Shown here one piece after another: positions 33,118 through 45,600 of a DNA stretch of 64,000 bases. This stretch comes from Anthopleura xanthogrammica (taxonomy: Eukaryota > Cnidaria > Anthozoa > Actiniaria > Actiniidae). Every line of letters starts with the position of its first letter. The stretch's first letter is position 1. Where the stretch lies: positions 1,703,691 through 1,767,690 of the forward strand of contig OZ025218.1 in assembly GCA_964019055.1 (NCBI GenBank). The letters are read 5' to 3'. A program made the translations under genes and the position numbers. The notes below the pieces were generated by a model that saw nothing but the letters and a program-made list of their open reading frames with translations, searched no databases and was not told the DNA's origin.

Positions 33118-33161
33118 CAGCTGAAAACCTCACGGAAAAACTTCATTTTACTGATCTAAGG

Positions 33162-36100
33162 ATGGAACAAATACACCGAGATGCACTCAGAACCAATCGT
33201 CAGGCTCTAATACAGGACTTAGAGGCGTCTAAAATAGCATCGAACTTGTATGGAACCGCGATTTTTGATGATTTTGATAAGGAGTCAGTCAATGCTGGTG
33301 CTACTAGTTCAGATAGAGCTGAAAAATTGCTCGATATCTTGCCCAGAAAAGGTCCCAAAGCCTTTAATGCTTTTTGTGATGCTCTAAAGGATATCTCTCC
33401 ACATCTAGAGCAGCTGTTAAACCCAGCTACAACACAAGGTAAAGTGTCTTTAACGCTTAGATTGTGCTAACAAATGTCCTCAACAGAAGAGGAGGTTAAT
33501 TTTTGATGGGAATCTGTCAGTCATGTTTCAATCAAAACAACAAAAATACCTGCCCAAACCTATAAATCGTACAGAATTCGCTATAATGCTACAACATACA
33601 ATTCCTTAGCTCTAGTTTCTAGGTTTGTAATCAATACTTGGAGTAAAAGTTAGCGTCCTATCGCCAAGGGAATTTTTTTCCTGTTGCATATTTCAAGCAC
33701 AATTATTGCATCACATCCGTCAGTATAATTCTTGGAAGTATATATCAAATTTCGACACTTCTATTTATAAGCTTATGTTGTATTTACTCTAGGATTTCTA
33801 GGAGAATCGAGCAATTCTATAAACCAACAAGCTTAAATATTGAACAGAATTTTATTTGCGTTCATAATGCTCTCAAAATATTACAAATTAACACACTTAA
33901 TTTTGTACTGTGTACATGAGATTACTACTTAATTTTAACACGTCATTAAAATTCATTAAGATATTTTCAATTTCAATTTCAATTTTAATCCTTCAAATAA
34001 TAGATTTTATTTTTTTTATGGATAGAATTGAATAAATTTGACATTAAAGTGTACTTAATACGATAATTCATTAATGCATATATTGGATTCAAAGGTTTAT
34101 ATATGGATCACTAGGCTTGAAGAGAGCTATAAATCAATTCTCGAGTGAACTGGATATGTGAGTCGAGTTTGTTTGATGCACTGTTCTCTCCCTTGCCATG
34201 AGGGTTTTTCTCCAGGTTCTCTGGTTTTCCTCCCTTCATAAAAATCAACATGTGAGTTGTGTTTGTTTGATGTGTTGTTCTCTCCCTTGCCACAAGGGTT
34301 TTTCTCCAGGTTCTCTGGTTTTCCTCCCTCCATAAAAATCAACATGTGAGTTGTATTTGTTTGATGTGTTGTTCTCTCCCTTGCCACAAGGGTTTTTCTC
34401 TAGGTTTTTTGTGTGTGTACAATAAAAATTTGAGTCTATATTATTGTTTTTAGTATAGTAACCAAACACTACTGTAACCTTTTATTTTCCTTCGGTTAAC
34501 ATTTTCTAGTTTCAGACAGGTAAGACTTTGCAGTAGCGCTCTATTCAGTCAATACCCTCTTTTCAGGGTTTCAACCGATGGTTTTACTCTCCAACGCTTT
34601 GACAGCCAAGCTCTAACTGCCCCTAAATGCATAGCTGCCCCTCAGGATTTAACTCGGGACCTATCCCACCAAGCATGACCCTCTATTCTCAGGATCCCTG
34701 TGCCCCGTGCCCTGTTACACTATTATATATGTGTGGAAAAACTGTAACCTCGGTGTACTTTGTGTGTTTACTTCCTAGGCAAAGAAGCAGAGACTGACGA
34801 CAGAGTTACACGAAGCTCAGTCCATCCTAGGTCTGTTGCGTCAGTCACTACTATCACTGGTGCTATCGGAGGGAAAACTCCTATCGTAGCAAGTGAAGAT
34901 GGACCAGCAGGTAACCATAGCAACTAAATTCCCACAATTACTGTTGCCAACAGCTACTGTAGTCAAGGAAACCTAGGGTGGTCTAGCAGTACTACTTTTC
35001 CCTTCATGTTTGGGGTGTCGTTTTAGATTCCTTGAGTAACTCACAGATCAAGGGAGAATTTGTGATAACAAGTCCAGGAATCAGAATCAAACCTCAACTA
35101 TCTCAATTATCTTATCCAGCCAATCAGCACATGCATTATATCTCAAATATTTTATCCAGCCAATCAGCACAGGCATTATATCTCAAATATTTCATAATAC
35201 TGAATGGAGTACAAAAAACTGTTATATTCTTTATTTAAAAGCCATGACCCGCTGATAATTTCATGAAAAAGAGTAAGAAAGATATCCTGAATAAGGATGA
35301 TCTCATACTCCATATTTAAGAAATTAAGTATTTAGAATCTGGCTTTGTTTTGCAGAGAATTCAGAAGGTGATAATCCAGACGGTGGGCTGAATATTTTTG
35401 GTAGTGGATCCAGTCGGCCAAAACAATCAGAACCCATCGACATAAGAAGTATGTACAAGATGGACAAATCCCCACGAGGCATGGCCATTATCATAAACAA
35501 CAAGACCTTTCTGCCAGCATCTGGCATGCATAGGTACCCTCGTAACGGCACTGATGTAGACCGTGATGCCTTAGAGAAGACCTTCAACCGGTTGCTGTTT
35601 AACACTCTGGTTTATAATAACCAAACCGTCTATGAAACGCAGAAGATTTTCAAGGGGTTAGCAACTAAAGACTTCAGTAATGAGAATGCTTTAGTTGTGT
35701 GTATATTAACGCATGGTGAAGAAGGAATCTTGTATGCTACTGATGGTACAATAATGATCAAGGACATGATGGGATGGTTTAAAGGATCAAACCTTGTTGG
35801 GAAACCAAAATTGTTCATATTCCAAGCCTGTCAAGGTAAAAATTTCTTTTTCTATTCTCACTTCCTTCCATCCTCTATCTTCTTCTCTCTGTTCCCTCTT
35901 TATCAGTGTCCTGAAACAACCTCTGGGCTGATCTAAATCAGGGCACACCTAACTCACAGATCGAACCCTGAAACAAATCTGAGACCTCAGAGGCAAGAGG
36001 TGATTACACTACAGCTACACCACCCTTGATTCAGTACATGATTCTACTCCCTTCCAGCATCTTCCCCTCCAATCCCGTCCTTAGTCAGTTTATAACCACT

Positions 36101-36480
36101 CCCTTTATTCCCTTGTAATTCTTGCAGGTCATGAATACATGGATGGTAAAGATGCCACTGATGCCCCACCCCCAGACAAACGTGTCCAGATTCCTGTCGA
36201 AGCTGACTTCTTGTATGCGTACTCTACCGTTCCTGGCTACTATTCCTGGCGAAACTCTGTCAATGGCTCTTGGTTCATCCAGTCAATTGTCGAGGTCTTG
36301 AACAAGTATGCCAAAACTACAGATCTGCTTACCATGATGACAAGGGTCAATGCTCTTGTTGCAACATATCAGTCAAGAACCAACGACCCTTACTCTGACC
36401 GCAAGAAGCAAATCCCAAGTATCGTTTCAATGCTTAGGAAAGATGTGTACTTTTTTCCTGACCATGTTGTTGATAGTTAG
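33162..36480 (+). CDS. CARD-containing caspase, four coding exons
   Basis: Exons 33162-33438, 34779-34910, 35356-35835 and 36128-36480 join in frame to 413 aa; all three introns are phase 1 and GT-AG. Exon 1 is a helical CARD-like prodomain ([20 protein letters not shown], then FCDAL). Exon 2 is a low-complexity linker. Exon 3 is the large catalytic subunit with the catalytic His in LTHGEEG (~H256) and catalytic Cys in QACQG (~C295). Exon 4 is the small subunit with the substrate-pocket segment [23 protein letters not shown] segment after the active site is a plausible inter-subunit cleavage site. The CARD is typical of initiators (caspase-2/9), QACQG is typical of caspase-8/10, and the small subunit resembles executioner caspases; such mixes are known in cnidarians. 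Cytosolic protease of apoptosis or inflammation. Intron 1 contains a 94-bp tandem SINE piece. Confidence 0.93.
34155..34410 (+). repeat. 94-bp tandem repeat derived from SINE family S2 body
   Basis: TGTGAG anchors at 34157, 34251 and 34345 give a period of 94 bp and about 2.7 copies. The unit contains GGGTTTTTCTCCAGGTTCTC and CCTCCCTCCATAAAAATCAAC, matching the body of the S2 SINE at 23310-23515. It explains the repeated [12 protein letters not shown] frames on the minus strand. Confidence 0.85.
35100..35195. repeat. Short tandem repeat in caspase intron 2
   Basis: TTATCCAGCCAATCAGCACA occurs twice with a period of about 43 bp, followed each time by GGCATTATATCTCAAATATT or a close variant. 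Confidence 0.75.
35909..36032 (-). repeat. SINE (family S1) head joined to one ~57-bp unit
   Basis: CCTGAAACAACCTCTGGGCT through CTAACTCACAGATCGAACCC is one tandem unit. It is followed by CTGAGACCTCAGAGGCAAG and ACAGCTACACCACCCTT, the tRNA-like head on the minus strand. It lies in caspase intron 3 and shows the direct association of head and tail. Confidence 0.75.
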
Positions 36481-36740
36481 ACAGTAATTTCATATTTTAC
36501 TTGTAGGTTTTGATTTGATAAATACTAGGCTATGAATGCTTAAAGCTCCTGAAATGTCTTGATAATTTACTAGCATTTGCTACAAATCCCAGTGAGCCAT
36601 ATTTTCATCTGAGAAAAACTCACCTGTTTCTAAAATTTTGCATCAGTCATTAGTTAATTTACTTCATTTATGAAAAGATTGGTTTCTATCCATTTTTTGT
36701 GCTAAAATTTTTTCCTCTCAAGGCCCTTTTTTCAACAGTG

Positions 36741-36918
36741 TTGCGAGACAAGTTTCAGAACGAATCGCACCATGTAACACCCCAGCTTTGTGAAACTTTT
36801 GTCCCAAGAAAGTTTCACGAAAATTAGAACTGCTTTCTACTTGTGCAACTAAAACTTGTGTCGCGAGTTACAGGAGGAAATTGCGCCATGTAACACCCCC
36901 ATGAAACTTGTCTCGCAA
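36741..36918. mobile_element. Foldback MITE with TTGCGAGACAAGTTTCA termini
   Basis: TTGCGAGACAAGTTTCA at the left and TGAAACTTGTCTCGCAA at the right are exact reverse complements. CGCACCATGTAACACCCC recurs internally near both ends. Confidence 0.75.
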
Positions 36919-37713
36919 TGCACACAAGTTTCAGCTAAAAGGTTCAATGTGTTAAAAGGGCTTCAGTCTCAAATCTTAGTCACATTTTCTGCAAAACATT
37001 TTTACGTAAACAAGGTTAACAAACAAATATCTAGTATGGAAAATGCAGCCTGACTGATAAATGCATTCTTTTACATGTGTGGGTAGAGTTATACGTGTAC
37101 ATGTTTGCTACCAGAAAAATGGTGTGATTTTCTCAAAAGAAAATAGTGTTCAGTGGGATCTGTGGTAAGATTGATAGCGTTAAAAATATAGTGATAGTGA
37201 AGGAGTTATCCTTGTAAATTTATAGTTTTATATCCTTATAATTGTTCTCTATTGCTGAATGCAAAATCCCTTGTATCGTGGCCCTTAATTTTTCGAATTT
37301 CAGTTGGATACATTTTCAACCTGCAGGGGCGGCACAACGAAATGAAAGGGGGGGATGGACTTGGAATCAAAAAATTGCCGAACCAAAAAAAATACATTTT
37401 TCTTCACTTTCATCACAAAATGCAAAGTTAAATGGATACTGGACCTTAATTTGTAAAGTAGGGATGCTAGAGCAACCCTGGCTCTTCAACCTATGACCTG
37501 TTTCCCCACACAGTTATAAGCATCAAAGCAATTCCCTTGCATGACTGAAGATCAGGACGAATGAAATCCAAATAAACGAAAAAAATGAAAGGAAACAATA
37601 GAAGGAATTTTGCTGTAACACAGTTTTTGCTTGACCTTACCGTACTACATGCTGTACAGTGTGAACACTTGCACAAAATTTTGAATTTTTTTTGGACAAC
37701 TTTTAATTCTGCA

Positions 37714-37869
37714 ATTTACTGCTAACCAGTTAGGTATTGGCACTTTGCTTTGATGTTTCGATTGGTGAAGTTTAAACATCGATCTAACAATGTGCAAATT
37801 TAAATGTACAAGCTCTGACTATCGAGACATCAAAGTGAAGCGCCAATACCTAATTGGTTAGCAGTAAAT
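37714..37869. mobile_element. 156-bp foldback MITE with ~47-bp arms
   Basis: ATTTACTGCTAACCAGTTAG at the left matches the reverse complement of CTAATTGGTTAGCAGTAAAT at the right with one mismatch; the arms continue through GGTATTGGC and TTTGATGT. Confidence 0.85.
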
Positions 37870-39099
37870 TTGTCAAAAAGTTTTCAAAAAGATGTCAATA
37901 AGAAATCAAAAACTTGTGATTTACAAGTGTTCATGGTACAGCGCGTAGAACAGTAACTTTTGATTTATTAGAATTCAAAATATGTGCCTTTGTCTATAAG
38001 AATTCCTTACATGCCCAATTAGTCTAGATTTTTTTAATATTCATAGAGAAACTCTTGATATATGGATAAAAATGTGACTGAGTATAGCCTCAAATTATAC
38101 CTTTGAAGTCACAAGATTGTGGCATAGCACCAGGGATGGATCTAGGGGAGGGGTGTAGGGGGTGTGCACCCCTCCCTGGGCCAACTTTGTTCCTCTTTGC
38201 AAATTTGAGGGCCACAAGTTTATTAGAATCGGCGTCTATAATGTGTCACCCTCCTCAAGTAGAGACATAACTAACTTTAAAGATATCTAAAACAAAGTTG
38301 ATTTTTTTTGGTTCAGCGTTTTTTTTGCGATGCTGCACCCCTCCCTGAATAAAATCCTAGATCCGCCCCTGAGCCCTATTCTTTAGGAACAAATGGCATG
38401 AAGAATAATAATTGTACATTTGAATTTGATTATGATAATTCATTTGGTTTGAACTTATTTTTACTTTACATCTATTTTTCAATTTGTGTGTATTTTCTTT
38501 TGAACTATAATAACTTGTAATGTTTTTGGTTATACCATATTACTGATTAATGATGCTATATTGATATGAATAAAATGAAGAATAGCTGTACGTAATTATG
38601 GAATGCCCTTGTTTCTAAATCATGAAAGTGAGGCAGATAGGTCAGTGTAATGTTAAACTGACCCAGTTGCCTCACAACTGTCAAATGGTGAAATTCTTTA
38701 GGCCGAAAATTTATGTCATGAATTATGCAATTTTATTTTTATTGTAATTGGTGTGAAGAAACTAGCTATTATGGAATAATATGTAGCAAAGAGGAACAAA
38801 TAAAAATGTCTTGTACAATATGACTATATTATAATATTGTTCCAGCATCCATAGAATATAAAATGTTAAATAAACCTAGTTAATTCATCTTGCTTGCAAT
38901 GATAGAGACCTATTTTAACTTTAACTCCTTTTTAACTCCTAATTATTCACATGTCTCTATCATTGCAAGCTTACCGTTTGTCTTGCTCTGATGCAAAGGA
39001 ACAGCTACCTTTGAATATGGCATAGGGAACTGTGAAAGAGACTATTAAAGAATAGGAAAAGAAGGACCGCGAGAAGAATTACAGAAAGAAAAATGGACT

Positions 39100-39370
39100 G
39101 GAGCTGGGAAAAAGGAAGGAGAAAGGAAGGAAGGAGAGGAAATAAACTGATCATTAAAAAGGGAAAGGAAGCCGTAAAGATGGAAGCAAGGAAAAAAGGA
39201 AGGATGGAAGGAAGGAAGGAAGGAAGGAAGGAAGCCAAAGAAAGAAAGAAAGAAAGAAAGATGGAAGGAAGGAAGAAATGGAGGAAGAAAGGGAGGGAAG
39301 GATGAAAGAGAAAATATGAACGATAAAAAAAAGGAAAGGAAAGGAAGGAAGGAAGGAAGGAAGGAGGGAT
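39100..39370. repeat. AAGG/GAAA purine microsatellite
   Basis: Long purine-only runs of GGAA and GAAA units with interruptions. Open frames on both strands here are compositional (Lys/Glu/Gly/Arg; Phe/Leu/Pro/Ser). Confidence 0.9.
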
Positions 39371-39490
39371 GGAAGGGAACAAGGAATGATCAGAAAGATC
39401 GATGAAAGCCAGTCATTTATCTAGTGTTGGTCTCCCTGTGTTATCTGCGGGGTGTTCTGTCCAGCACGTGTTCAGTCAGTCAGACAAAGC

Positions 39491-39502
39491 GCGCCATCTT
39501 GA
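39491..39502 (+). promoter_or_regulatory. YY1-like site upstream of hnRNP H
   Basis: GCGCCATCTTGA matches the CCAT core of YY1-type promoter elements and lies about 115 bp before the start codon, suggesting a TATA-less housekeeping promoter. Motif match only. Confidence 0.35.
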
Positions 39503-39614
39503 AGTGTTTTTAGTCTATCTGACTACTGACCTTCCATTATCTTTGTTTTATTCTAATTTCCAGCCAGTTTTGATAAGTTAAGCTAAGCATTACCTGACAC
39601 ATCTGCCGGAAAGA

Positions 39615-42600
39615 ATGACAAGTGAAGAGAAGATCGAATCTGAGGTGGGTAGGGCCGCTTTGAATTCAGACTTTGTACTCGACAAGTTTGGATTCAAAAT
39701 GGCGTCTCATGTCGAAACGGTGAGCTAAAAAAACCCTGAAAAACAGCTTGAAAACTCTCTTACCCTTCAAAATACAACTCGGTTTCGATAAAATAATATA
39801 TTCTAAAGCTTTCTTTATCGAGCACTGTGCAGTAAACAGGATATACGACTAAATATTTATGGTAAAGTTCGGCATATTCTGTGTTGGCGTCAGTGCAAGA
39901 ACATTTGAATGTCGAGTCGTTCGAAGCTGTTTATTTTATTCTTACGAAATAATTCCCAAATTCATTCTTCTATATTTTTGGTTCGTTAAAGCGGTTAAAA
40001 AGTAGTCAGAGAGTCTTTTCTGGCTTTGCGAACAATTTTGGTTGAATGCTCTTTGAAAGTTTGAGCTTTTCACAAACTGAAAATATATTAATAAGTTTTG
40101 GGATTTTGGGACATTATTATTTTGTCTTTCACATAGATATTTACTTCTCTATGGGAAATTTCAGCCATCAGTGAAGCTAGCTAACATACACTCAGACAAA
40201 TATATTATAATATATCTGATAGTATACATGGTATGATTGGTTCGGAACTGTGCTATATTAGTGAAATAGAGCATGATGCAGCTAATGCCATCCATGTGTG
40301 CAGCCTGCCGCCTGCTTTGCAAAGAAATGTGAGAAAACAGCATTGAAAACTACAACGTAATTTTCTTTCTGTATAATAAAACCGCTTTTTTTTCATGCTA
40401 TATTCACTAATAGAGCACTTAGGAAGACCCTAAGACCCAAGGTTTATGGCTCATGCCCAAATTATATTAACTGTAAATAAGTGTTAATACATACTAGTTA
40501 TACAATGATTTTGAGTGGCATACTGTAGAATATCCCACGAGTCACTTGTAGTTTCTAGTATACACACAAGCCTTTCCCACACCATAGAAAATACAAATAC
40601 GTGGATTCAATGAAAGGTGCATGATGGGAAGGAAAAGTGAAATACCGACAAATATACAACGGCTTTCCTGTTTTCTGATTGGCTGTATTTTCTATGGTGT
40701 GGGATAAATTACTGTATGAACACTGACTTAGATCATAGATCCCTTGCAACCAGTAGGAATGCAGTTTCAAATTCAGCTGCTTTGAACGTGCAAGGGGTTC
40801 TTTCTTCGTTTTTGTTCTATGTTAACTGATGCGTTGTATTTGTAGATGGACGATGCATCTCGGCAGTATGTCGTTCGTGCAAGAGGGCTGCCCTGGTCAG
40901 CTACCCAGGAGGATGTACACAAATTCTTCAGCGGTCAGTGAAAACTAACACACTAATTTAGAAATATGTCGCAACTATAGTTAATACGTTATATCAGCTC
41001 ACAAAGAATTGTATTGCAAATTGTGTTCCAAATTTGTGCTGGTACTGAGTTTAAAGTTTGTGAAGAAAGTTTATTTTGAAGCTCTCAACATTGCAGGGAT
41101 TTCATTGAAGCCAGTAACTGGCAAACTCAGGCATTGACTTTCAATACTGTATTTAATCTGCCGAGAGCCACATACTTTTGCCATTCCATGTCCAAATTCC
41201 ACCCCCCTTTATTCATACAGCCACCTAAATTAAGTAAACTATTCGCCTACTTGAAATTTTAATGAAATCCCTGACGTTGGAGATGATCTTTTGAACTTCT
41301 GTCGGCTTCCATTGATACCAGCCACGTAGCTGAAGGAACTACCAACGTTAAATATAGTTTCTTTACCTTTAACTTCTGCTAATATTTATTTGTATATCAT
41401 ATGTATAGACTGCAACATTATTGGAGGTCAAAATGGAATCCATTTTACTTTTGCGGTTGATGGAAGACCAAGTGGAGAGTGCTTCATTCAACTTGCTACA
41501 GAAGAAGATCTGGATACGTAAGTTGTTTTATAATGAATTAATGTGAGAGTGATTTTATTTCAAATTTTATCAAACCCTAAAACAACCTCTGGGCTGATCA
41601 AAGTCAGGGTACGGCTAACTCGCAGATCTATTCACCATTTTCCAAACATCGGTTCACTGGTCACAGAGAAAGCATTCAATTTCGACTGCAAGGTTCTGTA
41701 ATTTCAAAGGGATTATTCAAATTTGAACCTCGCAGCCTCAACTGAATGCCTAGTGTTTGACCAGCACACCATTGTATGGAAAATAGTGAATCAAATCCTG
41801 AAACAACTTCTGGGCTGATCTAAGTCAGGGCACGGCTAACTCACAGATTGAACCCTGAAACAACCTCTGGGCTGATCTAAGTCAGGGCACGGCGAACTCA
41901 CAGATTGAACCCTGAAACAACCTCTGGGCTGATCTAAGTCAGGGCACGGCTAACTCACAGATTGAACCCTGAAACAACCTCTGGGCTGGTCTAAGCAGGG
42001 CATGGCTAACTCACAGATCAAATTGGAATTTAGCATGTTGGGTTTTTCCGAGGAAGGAAAACCTGGAGAACCCGAGAATAAAGAAAGAGACCTAACAAAC
42101 TCTACTCAAATATGTAATGGTGCGTCCAGGAATTGAACCCAAGACCCCAGAGATGATAGGTAAAAAAATTTAAAAATGCACTCATCCAATATTGGACCCT
42201 CATCTTTCTGCAGTGCTCTTGAAAAGAACAACCAGCATATGGGAAAACGATACATTGAAGTGTTTCGCTCCAAGGCTGAGGAAATGGACTGGGTGATCAA
42301 ACGCATGGGTCCCCCACAAGACAAGGACCTGGAGTCTGTAGTACGTCTTCGCGGTCTGCCCTATGGCTGCTCTAAGGAGGAGATAGCACAGTTCTTTACA
42401 GGTAAGCTTGAAATCTGATTATGATAAGCATATGTATGATCTTTGGAAATCTGTTTTTTCTGCATGTGCAGTACACTCGAATTTGTCTACCCAGATATAG
42501 CCTGGAAGAGCTATTTGAAAGTTTTCGTCTTTTTTCTTGTTCTTTTGTTGTGCAAAAGTCAAACTTTGTTCCCATTTAAACCTCGCACATTCTCAGTTTC

Positions 42601-45600
42601 ATAAAACAAGTTTTTTGAAATATTCTATGATTGTCTGTTTTGTCTGCAAATCTTTGAGCCTCGCTTTGCGCCTCCCTTTCCTCAAGTTAATCAAAGGTCA
42701 ATGAATATTTCTTATGCAAATTTTTACGACATTCCATCTTGGATGACCTAGGCAAACTTACCTCATTGACAAAGTCCAAAAACTTGCTTGATTTTGTATT
42801 CATCAAATGTTTCTGCAAACAAGACAGCTCCAGTTATGTAGATCGTCCATCAGTATTACACTAGGCCTAACTTTCATAGCAGTTCTTGGCATAGGGAAAC
42901 TCAACTTAAGGAGTGATGGATAAAGTGCCTTGGATCTGGGCGCTTTCCTGACCATCCATGTAACCCCTCTCAAAATTATCTTTGATGCAAGGCTAACATG
43001 AGAATACAAAAAAATCACACTTTTTCCTAATGGAATTTGTGGCATTTCTTTTGTATTTCCATATTAGCCTGGGACCCATGATAGTTTTGAGAAGAGTTCT
43101 TTCAATGTATTAAATAAAAAATGAGAGAATTACAAGGGACATAATTTATCAAAGGAATCCAAAGCTAGGGGTGTCTTGTTTGCAGAAACATACCACAGGC
43201 AGTGCGTTAACACAGAAATCATGCATTTTCCCACAAAAAACTAACAGAAAATGCATCTCGAAAATTTATTTGTGTCCTGGGACCTGAGAGCTTTATTTCT
43301 TGCCATTTCACTAAATTCCTTGCTTACGAAAGAATGTGCCCATACACATGCAGGGCTAGACACTAAGTGAAGGTTTGCTGTGGACTAGGGAGAAAAAGAC
43401 CTTGGACTATTGATTATCTACAGTGACTAGTACCTAAAAAAGTTAGTGTCGAGTCCTGGAAATGGGTTCCAGGAAACACATTACAAAATCCTAGTGCCAT
43501 CCCTGGGCAGTATCCAATGTTTCCTCCCCTCCCTGCTAACTTTATCACTGGTTTATCACTTCAGTATTTATTAGCAGGGTTTGTCCAATGATAGTTATGA
43601 TGTAATAACCATTTCCTTTATGATTATCCCCTTCTTTACTGGTGTTCCAAAGGGTTGGAGATTGTACCAAATGGGATTACCATCACTTTAGATGAGGAGG
43701 GGAAGACAACGGGGGAAGCATTCGTGGAGTTTGCTTCACCAGAAATAGCCGGGCAAGCCATGCAAAAACACAAGGAAACCATTGGGCACAGGTGGGGAGA
43801 GGAAGTGGTACGGGTCAGGGACCCCAACTACAGCTGTACATGTATTTATATCTGTGTCGACATGCAAACTATGACCACTATTACAAGGTTAAACAATCTC
43901 AAAAACAAAGCATTATGATATATAGCTCTTTTCATATTTCTGCAACCTACTAATTCTGGGCGTCTGGCATTTTGGCTTCTGTCATTCAAATTTATGACAG
44001 GCCAAGTTCATTCCAGTTGCGAGTGTTAAAGAAATTCCTGTGCGAAGAAAGCTGTTTAGTCACATGAATTTCCTTATTGCTCGATCAGAATGAAGTCAGC
44101 CCATTGTAAATTTGAATAATGGAAGCCAATATGCCAGACAACTGGAGCTGGTTGGGTCACCAAAATATGAAAAGTGCTGCAAACCAATAAATAGGAAGCA
44201 TTGAATACAAAGTCTGATAATATCTAGAGGTATGAGGATGAAATCATGATTCGTTGCGGCAAATAATTATGCTACTAATTCTGCTCTCTTCTGATTGGCT
44301 CCAGTTTTCACACTACATAATTATTGATTAACTTTGTAAAAGTGGGTGCAGTTAGAGTGTCTGTGCAGTAAACGTTACCTAAAACAGTGGCATTAAAGAT
44401 CTTATAACTTGTATTTATATGTTGATGTTGGTAAAAGTAATTAGTTTGATTGTTGTTGTGTTTATTAATCCATAAGGTAAATGACAGTAAGGGTAATGAT
44501 GATGATGGTGAGGATGATGATAATACATGACGATGATGGTGATGATGATGATGATGATGATACATGTACATGATGATGATGATGATGGTGAGGATGATGA
44601 TAATACATGACGATGATGGTGATGATGATGATACATGTACATGATGATGATGATGGTGAGGATGATGATGATGATACATGACGGTGAGGATGATGATGAT
44701 AATGATGGTGAGGATGATGATGATACATGTCGATGATGGTGATGATGATGATACATGATGGTGAGGAGGAGGATGATGATGATGATACATGATGATGTCG
44801 ATGATGATGACGGTACATGATGATGGTGAGGATGATGATGATACATGATGATGGTGATAATGATGATAACAACAATAATAATGAATAAAAATATATATAA
44901 TGCAAATTAACAGTGGATTCCACAGAGTGGCACTTCTTCCACTGCATTCCGACTGAAATTTAGAAGTTGAATTTAGTAGAGGACCCCATTCACATAAACA
45001 CTGAGTCCGGGAATCGAATCTGGATAGCTTTTGTGAGAAGCTATCTTCACCTGTGCTTCCCTAATAACTGTATTAGACACAAGATCCACTAAGCTGATGC
45101 ATATTTTTGTTAGAGATGGGTGTATAACAATAAAATAATTTATATCTAAAGTAATAATATTGGTTGAATATATAGTAATAATAATAGTATGATAAAATAA
45201 GAAACAAATATATCCTAATAACTAATACAATATTGTAACCTAAACACATCAATATAAATTATATCTATGATCTAATGATAATTTATTATTAGGACTTTTT
45301 AATAACATATAATAATTGCTGGGTTGAGAATCAGCGGCAGTATTAGTCTTACATGGGAATATGCAAGAGACTTGTTTCACTTGTAGTGATTATCAGTAAT
45401 GTCTGAGCAGTGGCTTGGTTGTTGATATTATGAAGGTGAACAGTGACTAACCACAGGGAGCCCAATTTAGATAAATTGGGCTCCCTGTGGACTAACCAGC
45501 TTGTTTCATTTAACTGTGAATAACAACTTTGATCATTTGTAGTTTGTTTCTTATTGTGAATATTAATTTTTCTCTTGAAACTAGTCTTAAAATTCTAAAA

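Larger units (their letters stand above)
28477..33161. other. Region between the BMP receptor stop and the caspase CARD exon
   Basis: It includes the BMP receptor 3' UTR; an AATAAA at 30573-30578 is the clearest polyadenylation candidate but is 2.1 kb away. Other contents are a 17-bp tandem repeat (28999-29050), a hAT-like MITE (29118-29325), a foldback sequence (29757-29880), a 64-bp tandem repeat (30650-30781), an S1 SINE piece (30785-30870), an octamer microsatellite (30960-31215), a GC-rich MITE (31615-31784) and a candidate alternative first exon (32259-32322). Confidence 0.6.
36481..39614. other. Region between the caspase stop and the hnRNP H start codon
   Basis: Holds the caspase 3' UTR (candidate AATAAA at 37571-37576; others near 38572 and 38804), two foldback MITEs (36741-36918, 37714-37869) and an AAGG/GAAA microsatellite (39100-39370). 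No additional gene seen. Confidence 0.6.

Noticed and set aside
32259..33438. Splicing of the 32259-32322 exon into the CARD exon
   Set aside because: Joining phase 1 at the only nearby AG before 33162 creates an immediate TGA.
34111..34469. Repeated [15 protein letters not shown] frames on the minus strand
   Set aside because: Translations of a 94-bp tandem repeat derived from a SINE body.
39093..39382. Lys/Glu/Gly-rich + frame and Phe/Ser/Leu-rich minus frame
   Set aside because: Generated by the AAGG/GAAA microsatellite.
44308..44947. Three overlapping His/Ser/Ile-rich frames on the minus strand
   Set aside because: Artefact of the GATGAT minisatellite within an hnRNP H intron; the same applies to 12272-12656.
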